Shown one piece after another: positions 43,374 through 52,087 of a DNA stretch of 64,000 nt; the stretch's first letter is position 1, and each line of letters starts with the position of its first letter. Under the pieces are notes generated by a model. That model did not search any database. It was not told the origin of the DNA and saw only the letters and a list, made by a program, of their open reading frames with translations. The stretch is taken from contig NZ_JADBEF010000001.1 of NCBI RefSeq assembly GCF_014873535.1, positions 7,254,001 through 7,318,000 on the forward strand, in the 5' to 3' direction. Made by a program: the position numbers and the translations under genes. The DNA is from Nonomuraea africana. GTDB taxonomy: Bacteria; Actinomycetota; Actinomycetes; Streptosporangiales; Streptosporangiaceae.

Positions 43374-43507
43374 GACCAACCTCTTCCGCTGATGGAGCAG
43401 CACACCACTAGGGGATATACAGCGCCAAAAGCGGGATTCGTCCAATCTTGACGGCGTCTTGACGGCCTGGGAGCCGCATGTCACAGCCCGTCAGGCGGGG
43501 GCTTTCA

Positions 43508-43666
43508 TCAGAGGAGGCCGCGCCGGTAGGCGCGGATCAGGCGGCGGGGAACCAGCAGCTCGCGGCCCGCCACCGTGATCGGGACCAGGTCGGGCCTGGC
43601 GGCCTTCCACTGGGCGCGGCGGTGACGGGTGTTGGCACGGGAGGTCTTCCGCTTGGGAACGGCCAT
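43508..43666 (-). CDS. rpmF: 50S ribosomal protein bL32, zinc-independent paralogue
   Basis: A 52-residue protein: MAVPKRKTSRANTRHRRAQW then a basic tail. The usual bL32 zinc knuckle (two CxxC pairs) is absent, so this is the C-minus paralogue made under zinc starvation to replace the zinc-containing form. It starts 2 bases after the rpsN stop. Part of rpmB-rpsN-rpmF, which is probably under Zur control. Confidence 0.9.
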   Translation of the reverse strand: MAVPKRKTSRANTRHRRAQWKAARPDLVPITVAGRELLVPRRLIRAYRRGLL

Positions 43667-43668
43667 GG

Positions 43669-43968
43669 CTACCAGCTCGCCTTCGTGATGCCGGGCAGCT
43701 CGCCGCGGTGCGCCATCTCCCTGAACCGCACCCGCGAGAGGCCGAACCTGCTCAGGTGCCCGCGCGGCCTGCCGTCCACGGAGTCGCGGTTGCGGATCCT
43801 GGTGGCGCTCGCGTCGCGCGGCTGGCGGGACAGCTCGCGAGCCGCCGCGACCCGCTGCTCGGGGTCGCCGGTGCGGATGAGCTCCTTGAGCTCGGCGCGG
43901 CGAACGGCGTGGCGGGCGACGACGGACTTCCTGCGCTCGTTGGCGGCGATCTTGCTCTTCTTGGCCAT
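43669..43968 (-). CDS. rpsN: 30S ribosomal protein uS14, zinc-independent form
   Basis: A 99-residue protein of the long uS14 type: MAKKSKIAANERRK at the start, and GRPRGHLSRFGLSRVRFREMAHRGELPGITKASW-like conserved end split over the last third. There are no zinc-binding CxxC pairs, unlike the 61-residue zinc form. Its ATG shares one base with the rpmB stop (TGATG), so the two are translationally coupled. Confidence 0.93.
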   Translation of the reverse strand: MAKKSKIAANERRKSVVARHAVRRAELKELIRTGDPEQRVAAARELSRQPRDASATRIRNRDSVDGRPRGHLSRFGLSRVRFREMAHRGELPGITKASW

Positions 43969-44204
43969 CAGACCCTCTCTCCTCTGGCGCGGATGCGGGC
44001 GACGGCCCGTTCCACACCGATCTTGTCCACGGTCCTGATCGCTCGGGCGCTCAGCGTGAGCCGGACGAACCGGTTCTCGCTGGGGAGCCAATAGCGATGG
44101 TGCTGGATGTTGGGGTTCCAGCGGCGCCGGGTGCGCCGGTGGGAGTGCGAGACGTTGTTGCCGAAGACCGGTTTGGTCCCGGTGAGCTGACACACGGCCG
44201 ACAT
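43968..44204 (-). CDS. rpmB: 50S ribosomal protein bL28, zinc-independent form
   Basis: A 78-residue bL28: MSAVCQLTGTKPVFGNNVSH, RRRWNPNIQHHRYWLP and a C-terminal VARIRARGERV. Only one Cys near the N terminus remains, so the zinc ribbon is lost. GAAGGAGG precedes the ATG. First gene of the minus-strand ribosomal operon; a Zur-box-like site lies 34-54 bases upstream. Confidence 0.92.
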   Translation of the reverse strand: MSAVCQLTGTKPVFGNNVSHSHRRTRRRWNPNIQHHRYWLPSENRFVRLTLSARAIRTVDKIGVERAVARIRARGERV

Positions 44205-44237
44205 CAGATCCTCCTTCTCGGTTGACAGCGCATGCCA

Positions 44238-44258
44238 TGATACCGATAACGATTTTCA
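44238..44258. promoter_or_regulatory. Zur-box-like operator 1
   Basis: A 21-base AT-rich dyad starting TGATACCGATAAC and ending GATTTTCA, in the 73-base gap between rpmB and the CobW-like gene. Known actinobacterial Zur boxes have TGAnAAT-type half sites. Seventeen of 21 positions equal the site at 59785-59805. It would repress both directions when zinc is ample. Confidence 0.75.
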
Positions 44259-44277
44259 TTTTGCTTCGGAGGAACTC

Positions 44278-45384
44278 GTGCCGACACCCGTCGTCCTCGT
44301 CGCGGGCCTGCATGCGGGCGCCCGCGCCGCCGCCGTGGATCGACTGCTCCAGGAACATCAGGGGGCGGTCGCCCTCCACCACGACCTGCGCGCCGTCACC
44401 ACCGGCCGGGTCAGCAGGCTCGTCCGCGACCGCTTCCGCGTGCTCGACCTGACCGAGATCCGCCTGGCCCACGGCTGCGTCACGTGCACCGTCCGCGAAG
44501 ACCTGCTCCCCCAGCTCGTACGGCACGCCGCCACGGCCGCCCCGCTGATCGTCGACCTGTGGGACTCCGTCGAGCCCCGCTCGGTGGCCGAGGCGCTCGA
44601 CCCCGAGCTGTTCGCCCTGACCTGCGTCCTGACCGCGCTGGACGCCGAGCACCTGCCGCACGACCTCAGCAGGGGCGAACCCCTCGCCAGGTCGGGCAGG
44701 CACGCGGCGGCGGGCGACGAGCGCCACCTGGCCGAGGTGCTGGCCCGCCAGATCGAGTACGGCACCGCGCTGTACCTGCACGGCTCCGACGAGGACGACG
44801 TCGAGCTCTCGACGGCCGTGCTCGGCCACCTGGCCCCGCACACCCCCGTCCTGCACGACGCGCTTCCCCCGGTGACCGGCGCGGCGCTGTGCCCGCAGGA
44901 GCTGGCCGACCGCGTCGACCCCGCCACCGCCCAGCTGCCCAGCGAGGCCACGACCGACGAGATCGTCACCGTCGTCTGGAACCGGCGCGGGCCGCTGCAC
45001 CCCGGCCGCTTCTTCGACGCCGTGGACGAGCTGGTCACCGAGTCGGTCCGGTCGCGCGGCAGGTTCTGGCTGGCCACCAGGAGGGACCGGATGCTCGCCT
45101 GGGACGCGGTCGCGGGCGTGGTCTCGGTGGAGGACGCCGGGCCGTGGCTGGCCGCCCTTCCCGAGGCCGCGTGGGAGCTGACCTCGCCGGCCCGCCGTAC
45201 GGCCGCCGCCCTCGACTGGGACCCGGTCTTCGGCGACCGCGTGCAGCACCTCGTCTTCACCGGGCCCGACCTCGACCGCGAGCGCTTCCACGCGCTGCTC
45301 GACTCGTGCCTGCTCACCCAGGGGGAGTCCGTCCCCTGTGACGATCCGTTCGCCCACGTCCTCGACCTGAGGGAGATCGCATGA
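44278..45384 (+). CDS. CobW/G3E-like protein 1, degenerate P-loop, zinc-starvation type
   Basis: A 368-residue relative of COG0523 zinc-metallochaperone GTPases. The Walker A position reads AGLHAGARAAAVD, so the GKTT residues for GTP binding are lost. The metal motif is retained as GCVTCTVREDLLPQL (CxxC instead of CxCC). The C-terminal CobW domain has PGRFFDAVDELVTESVRSRGRFW. GTG at 44278 with GGAGGAA upstream. Its stop overlaps the rpsR ATG (ATGA). The Zur-box-like site and zinc-free ribosomal proteins around it support a zinc-scarcity role. Confidence 0.82.
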   Translation: MPTPVVLVAGLHAGARAAAVDRLLQEHQGAVALHHDLRAVTTGRVSRLVRDRFRVLDLTEIRLAHGCVTCTVREDLLPQLVRHAATAAPLIVDLWDSVEPRSVAEALDPELFALTCVLTALDAEHLPHDLSRGEPLARSGRHAAAGDERHLAEVLARQIEYGTALYLHGSDEDDVELSTAVLGHLAPHTPVLHDALPPVTGAALCPQELADRVDPATAQLPSEATTDEIVTVVWNRRGPLHPGRFFDAVDELVTESVRSRGRFWLATRRDRMLAWDAVAGVVSVEDAGPWLAALPEAAWELTSPARRTAAALDWDPVFGDRVQHLVFTGPDLDRERFHALLDSCLLTQGESVPCDDPFAHVLDLREIA

Positions 45385-45608
45385 AGCCGCGCCGTCCGCC
45401 GAGGAAGAAGAGCAACCCGCTGGAGCACGTCGGGTTCGTCGACTACAAGGACACCGACCTGCTGCGGAAGTTCATCTCGGACAGGGGGAAGATCCGCAGC
45501 AGGAGGGTGACGGGGGTGACGGTCCAGCAGCAGCGGCAGCTGGCCAGGGCGATCAAGAACGCCAGGGAGATGGCGCTGCTGCCGTACGCCACCAGGCAGC
45601 GGTCATGA
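45381..45608 (+). CDS. rpsR: 30S ribosomal protein bS18 (alternative paralogue)
   Basis: A 75-residue bS18: KKSNPLEHVGFVDYKDTDLL, RKFISDRGKIRSRRVTGV and QQQRQLARAIKNAREMALLPY. No cysteines, so it is the zinc-independent form. It overlaps the CobW-like gene at ATGA, and its last six bases overlap the convergent DUF5996 gene. The zinc-containing form should lie elsewhere, near rpsF-ssb. Confidence 0.93.
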   Translation: MKPRRPPRKKSNPLEHVGFVDYKDTDLLRKFISDRGKIRSRRVTGVTVQQQRQLARAIKNAREMALLPYATRQRS

Positions 45609-46526
45609 CTCCTCGAGATAGGGGTCGGTGACACCCTCGATCCTCGGCACCAGCGCCGCGTCGCAGCCGGTCAGCTCCGCGCCCGCCTGGTAGGCGCTCT
45701 CCAGGAAGCCGAGCACGGTGGCCACGGGGTCGTCACTCAGCCTGGCGTCGTCGTACTTCAGGATCGCGAGGTGGCTGCCTCTCGACGGAAACCAGACCGC
45801 CTGGTCGGGCCAGAGCGGGCGCGTGTCCAGGCCCTCGGGCTCGGGCGCGGTGTAGGAGTAGAACGCGGGCCACGGCCGCTCCTCGTCGCCGAACCAGAAC
45901 CCAGCGCTGATCACCTCCCAGCTGTAGGCCTCCCTGGTGACGGAGTCGCTCTCGCGCGAGACGCTCACCACCCTGCCGGTGAAGCGCGTGACCGCGATGT
46001 CGAAGGTGTGCCAGAAGTGGTGGACGGGGCTGGTCTTCCCGGTGAAGTCGGCGGCGTAGCGCTCCAGCACCTGCCCGACCTGCGACAGGACCGTCCAGTA
46101 GCGGGTGACCAGCGCGGGGTCGTAGGCCGCGTGCTTGGTGTCCTGCGCGAACGGGGTGCGGTCCGTCAGGTCGTATGGCACCGCGAGGATCTCCACCCCT
46201 ATCCCGAGATCGTCGAGAAGCTGGAAGAGGTTGGCGTAGAAGTCCGCCACCGACAGTCCGATCAGCGAGAACTCCGCGCAGCGCCCGTCCGCCTTGTCGA
46301 CCACCAGCCGATGCCTGACCAGGTCGAAGTCGATGCTGAACGGCTCGGGCAGGCCCATGGGCCTGGTCGTCAGGCCACGCCCGGTGAGGTGGAAGGGCAC
46401 GTTCCACCAGTGGTTGCGCCGCGTGCTGACGGCCAGCCGTACCTTCCCCACGATCTGCGCGAACCTGTGGACGGTGTCCTTGGTGTCGAGCCAGTCCTCG
46501 TAGGGAATGGCGGGAAACAGCTCCAT
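45603..46526 (-). CDS. DUF5996-type protein
   Basis: A 307-residue soluble protein with several conserved Trp/His stretches: RRNHWWNVPFHLTGRGL, VHHFWHTFDIAVTRF and PWPAFYSYTAPEPEGL. This pattern is that of the DUF5996 family, whose function is unknown. Its stop end overlaps rpsR by six bases, tail to tail. No signal peptide. ATG at 46526. Confidence 0.75.
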   Translation of the reverse strand: MELFPAIPYEDWLDTKDTVHRFAQIVGKVRLAVSTRRNHWWNVPFHLTGRGLTTRPMGLPEPFSIDFDLVRHRLVVDKADGRCAEFSLIGLSVADFYANLFQLLDDLGIGVEILAVPYDLTDRTPFAQDTKHAAYDPALVTRYWTVLSQVGQVLERYAADFTGKTSPVHHFWHTFDIAVTRFTGRVVSVSRESDSVTREAYSWEVISAGFWFGDEERPWPAFYSYTAPEPEGLDTRPLWPDQAVWFPSRGSHLAILKYDDARLSDDPVATVLGFLESAYQAGAELTGCDAALVPRIEGVTDPYLEES

Positions 46527-46754
46527 GCGCCCATGCTGCCCCTCCGCCCACCACGGCGAACGTGGCTTTGGTGCTTTTTGTCGCAGGCCACGACAGAGCC
46601 AACCGACGCTAGGCCATACCCCTTGGCGCCCACCCCTGCCACGCCACTTTTCGCCCGATCAGGCATAGCGCAAGTCAAACCTCTACTCGCAAATCCCGAC
46701 ATACAGCGCTTTTGTCGTACGTAGGGGCATGAACGCGATGGGGGAGGGATTGGC
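46527..46754. other. Divergent intergenic region
   Basis: 228 bases between DUF5996 and DoxX genes. It contains GAACGTGGCTTTGG and a CTTTTTGTCG stretch but no clear gene. The promoters of both genes must be here; no dyad stands out. Confidence 0.5.
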
Positions 46755-48455
46755 ATGTTGAAGAGAATCACCAGCGATCTCGCACTGCTCGTGGCCCGCA
46801 TCGTGGTCGGCGTCATCTTCATGGCGCACGGGCTGCAGAAGTGGCAGGGCGGCCTGGAGAACACCACTGCCATGTTCTCGCAGCTCGGCGTGCCCAGCCC
46901 ACAGCTGGCAGCCGTGTTCGCCACCGTCGTCGAGATCATCGGCGGGGCGATGCTCATCATCGGTCTGGGCGTACGGCTGGCGGCGGCGTTGCTGTTCGCC
47001 GACATGGTCGGCGCGGGGTATTTCGTCGAGAGCCGTGCCGGTGTCTTCAACAGCACGCCGAGGTGGGAACTCGTTGTCGCTCTCGCCGCCGCCTGCCTGC
47101 TGCTGATGGCGTTGGGGGGCGGCCGGATCAGCGTGGACGGCCTGCTGAACCGCGCCATGGCCAAGCGCAGGGACCGTCGCGAAACCGAGGCCGCGACAGC
47201 CGCGGCGGCGGCGGCGACCGCCGAGCCCCGAGGCTCCGTGATCGTCTCGCGTCCATCCGACGAGCCGGGCTCGGCCGCCTCCCAGCCCGACACCACCCAG
47301 CCCGAAACCACGCCGACGCTCGCCGACAGCACGACCACCGCACCACTCGCGGGCGCGACGGCCGTGAGCCCCCTCCCAGGCGACGCGGACGCCACCGGCA
47401 CCGAACGAGCGGACAACGACTCGGACGCCGAACGTCCGCCCTCCGGCCCGCGCCCGGACCAGCACACCGAACCTCCGTCCACCGGCCGCCCACCCTCCGG
47501 CGAGGGGGCCTCTGACGCTGACACCGAGCGCAGGATCCCCGGCACGAGCGCCGAAGGCCCGGCCTCCGGCTCGAGGACCGGCCCCGCCGACGCCGACGCC
47601 GAGCGCCGTCCGTCCGGCACGGGTTCGGGTCCTGGCCCTGTCGCCATGGGAGCGGCCGGGATGGCCGTGGGCGCCATGGGGATGTCGGCGATGTCCGGCG
47701 GCTCGAACTCCCGCCACGGCGCCGACAAGTTCCATGACGCGGGTGACCCTGCCCACGACACCCTCGGCGAGATCCCGCACAGCGCGGAGGACACCCCGCC
47801 CAGCCCCATCTACGACTCGTTGATGGGGTCATCAGGTGGACCGAGCGAGGACAAGTGGGCCGGCATGGCGGGCCGCATGCCGGGAAACCCCGGCCCGACC
47901 CCCCGCGACCCGGCCGACGACAGAAGCGACATGAACCCGGACGAAGGACGCCCGAGCTGGCTGGACGAACCCGCCAGGCCCGGAACCACCGCCTCGGATC
48001 ACTCCACCGGCGAGGACGAGACGAGACCGCGCCCCTTCATGGGCAGCGATGACGCCGCGTCGGAGCGGCCCGGCGGAAGCGAGGAGAAAGCGGAGCCCGA
48101 CTTCCGCAAGACACCCGAGGATCTGCAGCCCAGGGACGCGGCCGAGGAGGAGAGCCCCTCGGATCCCGATGTCCCCGAGGGCGAAAGGACGTCCGAGCCC
48201 AGACCGCTCGACAGCGCCAACGGCTTCGAGGAAGAGGCGGCGCCGGAAGATCGGGGCACCCCGGGGAGCGGCACGCGGGAGACGCCGATGGGCGGGCATT
48301 CCGTGCCGGCGCAGGGAGGAGCTCCCGAACCGCCGTCCGACGACGAGCGCCAGGCCTACCGGACCGAGCTGGAGGAGCTGCGCGCCGAGGTGGACCGGCT
48401 GAAGGGCGAGCTGGCCGCGGTCAGACGCAGGCTGGGCGTCGGCGGACAGGTGTGA
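46755..48455 (+). CDS. DoxX-family membrane protein with ~400-residue disordered tail
   Basis: A 566-residue protein. Residues 1-130 are a four-segment DoxX domain (ARIVVGVIFMAHGLQKWQGG, VEIIGGAMLIIGLGVRLAAA), found in quinone-linked or redox membrane complexes. Residues 135-530 are low-complexity, rich in Pro, Ser, Asp, Glu and Ala. One hydrophobic AAGMAVGAMGMSAMSGG patch is near 300. The end (about 530-566) is a predicted coiled coil, RTELEELRAEVDRLKGELAA. DoxX proteins are normally about 130-180 residues. ATG at 46755 with GGGAGGG upstream. A single-gene unit. Confidence 0.82.
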   Translation: MLKRITSDLALLVARIVVGVIFMAHGLQKWQGGLENTTAMFSQLGVPSPQLAAVFATVVEIIGGAMLIIGLGVRLAAALLFADMVGAGYFVESRAGVFNSTPRWELVVALAAACLLLMALGGGRISVDGLLNRAMAKRRDRRETEAATAAAAAATAEPRGSVIVSRPSDEPGSAASQPDTTQPETTPTLADSTTTAPLAGATAVSPLPGDADATGTERADNDSDAERPPSGPRPDQHTEPPSTGRPPSGEGASDADTERRIPGTSAEGPASGSRTGPADADAERRPSGTGSGPGPVAMGAAGMAVGAMGMSAMSGGSNSRHGADKFHDAGDPAHDTLGEIPHSAEDTPPSPIYDSLMGSSGGPSEDKWAGMAGRMPGNPGPTPRDPADDRSDMNPDEGRPSWLDEPARPGTTASDHSTGEDETRPRPFMGSDDAASERPGGSEEKAEPDFRKTPEDLQPRDAAEEESPSDPDVPEGERTSEPRPLDSANGFEEEAAPEDRGTPGSGTRETPMGGHSVPAQGGAPEPPSDDERQAYRTELEELRAEVDRLKGELAAVRRRLGVGGQV

Positions 48456-48477
48456 TCCGGCGGGAACCCGCGAGCCG

Positions 48478-48654
48478 TCAGCAGAGCACGGGTTCCTGGG
48501 GCGGCTCGGTGGCGGGTTCGGCCGGTTCGGGACGGTCCGGGTCGTCGGCCGGTTCCTGACCCGGCAGGTCCATCGGCGGCACCGAGACCCGCCTGCCCGC
48601 CCGCGGTCGCCGCTCGCGGGCCGGTCCGGTCCCGTCCGGATGTCGCAGTCGCAT
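48478..48654 (-). CDS. Small Pro/Arg-rich hypothetical protein
   Basis: A 58-codon frame from ATG 48654, with a purine-rich GGGGGAAGGGG stretch upstream, encodes MRLRHPDGTGPARERRPR and then a Pro/Glu-rich end (DRPEPAEPATEPPQEPVLC). The third-position bias is high, but so is all local GC, and no family is recognised. It may be a chance frame. Confidence 0.35.
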   Translation of the reverse strand: MRLRHPDGTGPARERRPRAGRRVSVPPMDLPGQEPADDPDRPEPAEPATEPPQEPVLC

Positions 48655-48820
48655 GAGAGCCCCTTCCCCCTGCCATTTCCGCCGGGGCGCAGGAGATTTC
48701 CCCGGAAACGACGTCGTCGTCCCTGAGCTACCTGTCTATCGGGGCCTCGCATGGGATTACGCGCGTGCGGAGAAGATCCGGTTAGCCGCGTGTCGGGAGA
48801 AAAGGCAGGGGAAGGGCGGC

Positions 48821-49387
48821 TCAGGCGGACCAGTGGGGGTCGCGGCCGAGGTAGCGCAGCAGGGTCGCCACGTCGTCGCCGTCCTCCGCCTCCAGCGCGG
48901 CGGCGTAGACGCCGTACGCCCGCAGCGGCTCGATGTGCTGCTTGGCGATCTCCAGCAGTTCGCGGGCCATGGCGGGAGTCAGGGGGGACGGCTGCCGGGT
49001 GGCCATCGCGATGTCCCACGCGTGGACGGCGGCGTCGAGCGCGCAGGCGCCGATGCCCAGCGTGTAGGTCATCGTGTTCGGCGGCACGGGAACGGGCACT
49101 TCCTCCGCGTCGGGAGAGACCGTCGCCCAGGCGTCGGCGGAGGCCTTCATCGCCTGCTCGGCCACCACCTCGGGCGCTTCGGCCAGCCGGCCGGAGGGGG
49201 CGAACGGGTTCTCGGCGGGCATCGGGCCACCGGTGATGAAGGCGGCGTAGCCGATCTGGTCGCCGGCCGCGTGCTGGAGCACCTGGGTGACGTTCCACTC
49301 GGCGCAGGGGGTGGGCAGCTCCCAGCCGTCGGCGGGAACGTTGCGGACGACGGTGCGAAGGGCTTCGTGTGCCTCGTTCAGGATCAT
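48821..49387 (-). CDS. TIGR03086-type metal-binding protein (DinB/mycothiol-like fold)
   Basis: A 188-residue four-helix-bundle protein. TPCAEWNVTQVLQHAAGDQI carries the metal-binding His typical of this group, and LGIGACALDAAVHAWDIAMAT carries the other. Relatives in actinomycetes include mycothiol-dependent isomerases and maleylpyruvate isomerase. ATG at 49387 is preferred. It is divergent from the LAL regulator, with 60 bases between starts, so control by that regulator is possible. Confidence 0.78.
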   Translation of the reverse strand: MILNEAHEALRTVVRNVPADGWELPTPCAEWNVTQVLQHAAGDQIGYAAFITGGPMPAENPFAPSGRLAEAPEVVAEQAMKASADAWATVSPDAEEVPVPVPPNTMTYTLGIGACALDAAVHAWDIAMATRQPSPLTPAMARELLEIAKQHIEPLRAYGVYAAALEAEDGDDVATLLRYLGRDPHWSA

Positions 49388-49447
49388 GTCTCCACTATAG
49401 CAGAACGGAACACTCCATTCCACTGTTTTCCCGTTAGGCTCGGTCGA

Positions 49448-52084
49448 GTGCGCCAGAAAGACAGCCTGTACGGCAGAACCCCCGAACGGACGGCCATCGC
49501 CGAGGTCCTGACCAGCGCGGCGAAGGGCGAGGGCAGAGCGCTCGTCGTCCGGGGCGAGGCGGGCATCGGCAAGTCGGCGCTCCTGGAGTACGCGTCAGCC
49601 GAGGCGGGGCCGATGCGGGTGCTGCGCGCCACCGGCGCCGAGAGCGAGACCGGCCTGGCCTTCGCCGCCCTCCACCAGCTGCTGCACCCGGTCACCGGCG
49701 GCCTCGACGCCCTTCCCGCACCGCAGCGGGACGCGGTGGCCGGAGCGCTGGGCCTGGCCGCCACCAGGAGCGACGACCGGTTCCTCGTCTCGGCGGGCGT
49801 CCTTTCGCTGCTGATCGAGGCGGCGGCCGACGACGGCCTGCTGGTCGTCGTCGACGACTTCCAGTGGATCGACCAGGCCTCCGCCGACGCCCTGCTCTTT
49901 TCCGCCAGGCGGCTCGGGAGCGAGCGCGTCGCGATGCTGCTGGCCGTACGAGGTGAGGCCCGCACCCCCGGACTGCCCGAGCTGGCGCTGACCGGGCTCG
50001 ACCAGGAGAGCGCCACCGCGCTGCTCGCCGAGCGCGCCGCGCCCGCGCAGGAGGTCGGCGCGCGGCTGGCGGAGCTGACCGGCGGCAATCCGCTGGCGCT
50101 CAGGGAGACGGTGGAGCTGCTGACCGCCGACCAGCTGGCGGGCCGGGCCGCGCTGCCCGAGCCGCTGCCGGTGGGCGCGGGCATCTTCGGCGAGCAGGTG
50201 CGGCAGCTGCCCGGCGACACCAGGCGGCTGCTCCTGGCGGCCGCGCTGGAGAGCGGGGGTGAGCTCGGGCTGGTGCTCGACGTCGCGGGCGTCGGCGCGG
50301 AGTCCCTGCGTCCCGCCGAGAACGCCGGACTGGTCACCGTCGGCTCGGCCATCAGGTTCAGGCATCCGCTGGTGCGGTCGGCGGTCCACGCGAGCGCCGA
50401 CCCCGCCTACCGGCGGGAGGTGCACGAGGCGCTCGCCGCGCGGGTGCGCGACCCCGACCGGCGCGCGTGGCACCGGGCGGCGGCGACCGTGGGCCAGGAC
50501 GAGGAGGTCGCCGCCGAGCTGGCCGCCTCGGCCGAGCGCGCCAGGGAGCGCGGAGGGTACGCCGACGCGGCCACGGCGCTGGTGCGGGCGGCCGAGCTGA
50601 CGCCGGACCCCGAGGCCCGCGCCGTACGGCTGGCGGCGGCGGCCACCTCCGCCTGGCTCGGCGGCCGTCCAGGTCAGGCGGAGAGCTGTCTGGCCGAGGC
50701 CAGGTCGCTCGCCGACCGGCCGGAGTTCGCGCAGCTCAGGGGCAGGTTCGAACTCAACTCGGGTGACGCGGCCGAAGCGCTCAGGATCCTGGAGGGCGGC
50801 GAGACCCTGGAGATGCTGGCCGACGCCGCCGAGGCCGCCTCCTACGTGGGCGACGTCGAGGCGCTCGTGGCGCTCGGCCGCCGCGCGGAGGCCTTCCCCG
50901 AGAGCTTCCTGCGTGACGCGGTCGCGGGTATCGGCGCGATGCTCGCCGGCGACCAGGACCGGGCGACGCCGATGCTGCGCAGGGTGCTGGCTCGTCGGGA
51001 GGAGCTGCGGGAGGCCGCCCAGTTCCTGTGGGCCTCGGCGGCGGCCACGTATCTGGGCGAGGCCGACGTCTCCACCGAGCTGGTCGCCATGGCGGGCCGC
51101 GCGGCCAGGGTCTCCGGCATGGTGGGCCAGCTGCCCGTCGTCCTGGAGTTCGTGGCGACGGCCGAGCGCATCGAGGGCAGGTTCGCCCACAGCGCCGCGC
51201 TCGCCGAGGAGGGCCTGGAGCTGGCTCGAGAAGCCGGGTACACCAACTCCGTCGCCGCTCACCTGGCCAACCTCGCGGCGGTCGCGGCGATCCAGGGAAG
51301 GGAGGACGACTGTGCGCGCCACGCCCACGACGCCCTGACGATCGCGATCCCCCATCACCTCGGCATGCGCGCCAGTACGGCCCGCTACGCGCTGGGCCTG
51401 CTCGACCTGGGGATGGGGCGCTACGCGGCGGCCCACGACCGCTTCCAGTCCCTGGCCGCGACCGGGCATCCGACCGCGGTGTGGCGCTCGACGCCCGACA
51501 GGGTGGAGGCCGCGGTCGGCTGCGGCGAGCTCGACGCGGCCCGTGCCGCCTTCGCCTCCTACGCGCGCTGGTCGGCCACGGCGGGCACGCCGCAGGCGAA
51601 GGCGCTGCTGGCCAGGTGCAGGGCGCTGACCGGCGATGACGCCGCCTTCGACGAGGCCATGGAGCTGCACCCCGAGGGCTTCGAACGGGCCAGGACCGCC
51701 CTGCTTTACGGCGAGCGCCTGCGCAGGTTGCACCGCCCGGGAGAGGCCAGGTCGCACCTGCGGTACGCCGCGGAGACGTTCGAGCGGGCGGGCGCCGACC
51801 CCTGGGCGCGCAGGGCGCACGACGAGCTGAGAGCGGCGGGCGAGACCAGGACCAGGCCCGAGCGGGACGTCTTCGCCACCTTGACCCCGCAGGAGCTGCG
51901 CATCGCCAGGCTGGTGGCGGGCGGCGCGTCCAGCAAGGAGGTGGCCGCCCAGCTCTTCCTCAGCCCGCGCACGGTGGAGTACCACCTCTACAAGATCTAT
52001 CCGAAGCTGGGCGTCACCTCACGTACTGAACTGGCACTAGTAGTCCTACGGATGGCGGGCGAGTCCGCCCACGGCATGCTCTGA
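49448..52084 (+). CDS. LAL-family LuxR regulator with AAA ATPase domain
   Basis: An 878-residue activator. Walker A GEAGIGKSALLEY is at about residue 40, Walker B LLVVVDDFQWIDQAS at about 135, and a long helical TPR-like middle region follows. A LuxR helix-turn-helix closes the protein: LTPQELRIARLVAGGASSKE then SPRTVEYHLYKIYPKLGV. Such regulators couple nucleotide and ligand sensing to transcription, often of secondary-metabolite or sugar genes. GTG at 49448. The hydrolase gene starts 3 bases after its stop, so the regulator heads an operon. Confidence 0.88.
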   Translation: MRQKDSLYGRTPERTAIAEVLTSAAKGEGRALVVRGEAGIGKSALLEYASAEAGPMRVLRATGAESETGLAFAALHQLLHPVTGGLDALPAPQRDAVAGALGLAATRSDDRFLVSAGVLSLLIEAAADDGLLVVVDDFQWIDQASADALLFSARRLGSERVAMLLAVRGEARTPGLPELALTGLDQESATALLAERAAPAQEVGARLAELTGGNPLALRETVELLTADQLAGRAALPEPLPVGAGIFGEQVRQLPGDTRRLLLAAALESGGELGLVLDVAGVGAESLRPAENAGLVTVGSAIRFRHPLVRSAVHASADPAYRREVHEALAARVRDPDRRAWHRAAATVGQDEEVAAELAASAERARERGGYADAATALVRAAELTPDPEARAVRLAAAATSAWLGGRPGQAESCLAEARSLADRPEFAQLRGRFELNSGDAAEALRILEGGETLEMLADAAEAASYVGDVEALVALGRRAEAFPESFLRDAVAGIGAMLAGDQDRATPMLRRVLARREELREAAQFLWASAAATYLGEADVSTELVAMAGRAARVSGMVGQLPVVLEFVATAERIEGRFAHSAALAEEGLELAREAGYTNSVAAHLANLAAVAAIQGREDDCARHAHDALTIAIPHHLGMRASTARYALGLLDLGMGRYAAAHDRFQSLAATGHPTAVWRSTPDRVEAAVGCGELDAARAAFASYARWSATAGTPQAKALLARCRALTGDDAAFDEAMELHPEGFERARTALLYGERLRRLHRPGEARSHLRYAAETFERAGADPWARRAHDELRAAGETRTRPERDVFATLTPQELRIARLVAGGASSKEVAAQLFLSPRTVEYHLYKIYPKLGVTSRTELALVVLRMAGESAHGML

Positions 52085-52087
52085 CCC

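Noticed and set aside
44358..45428. Minus-strand frame opposite the CobW-like gene
   Set aside because: Ser/Arg-rich antisense shadow with no start signal.
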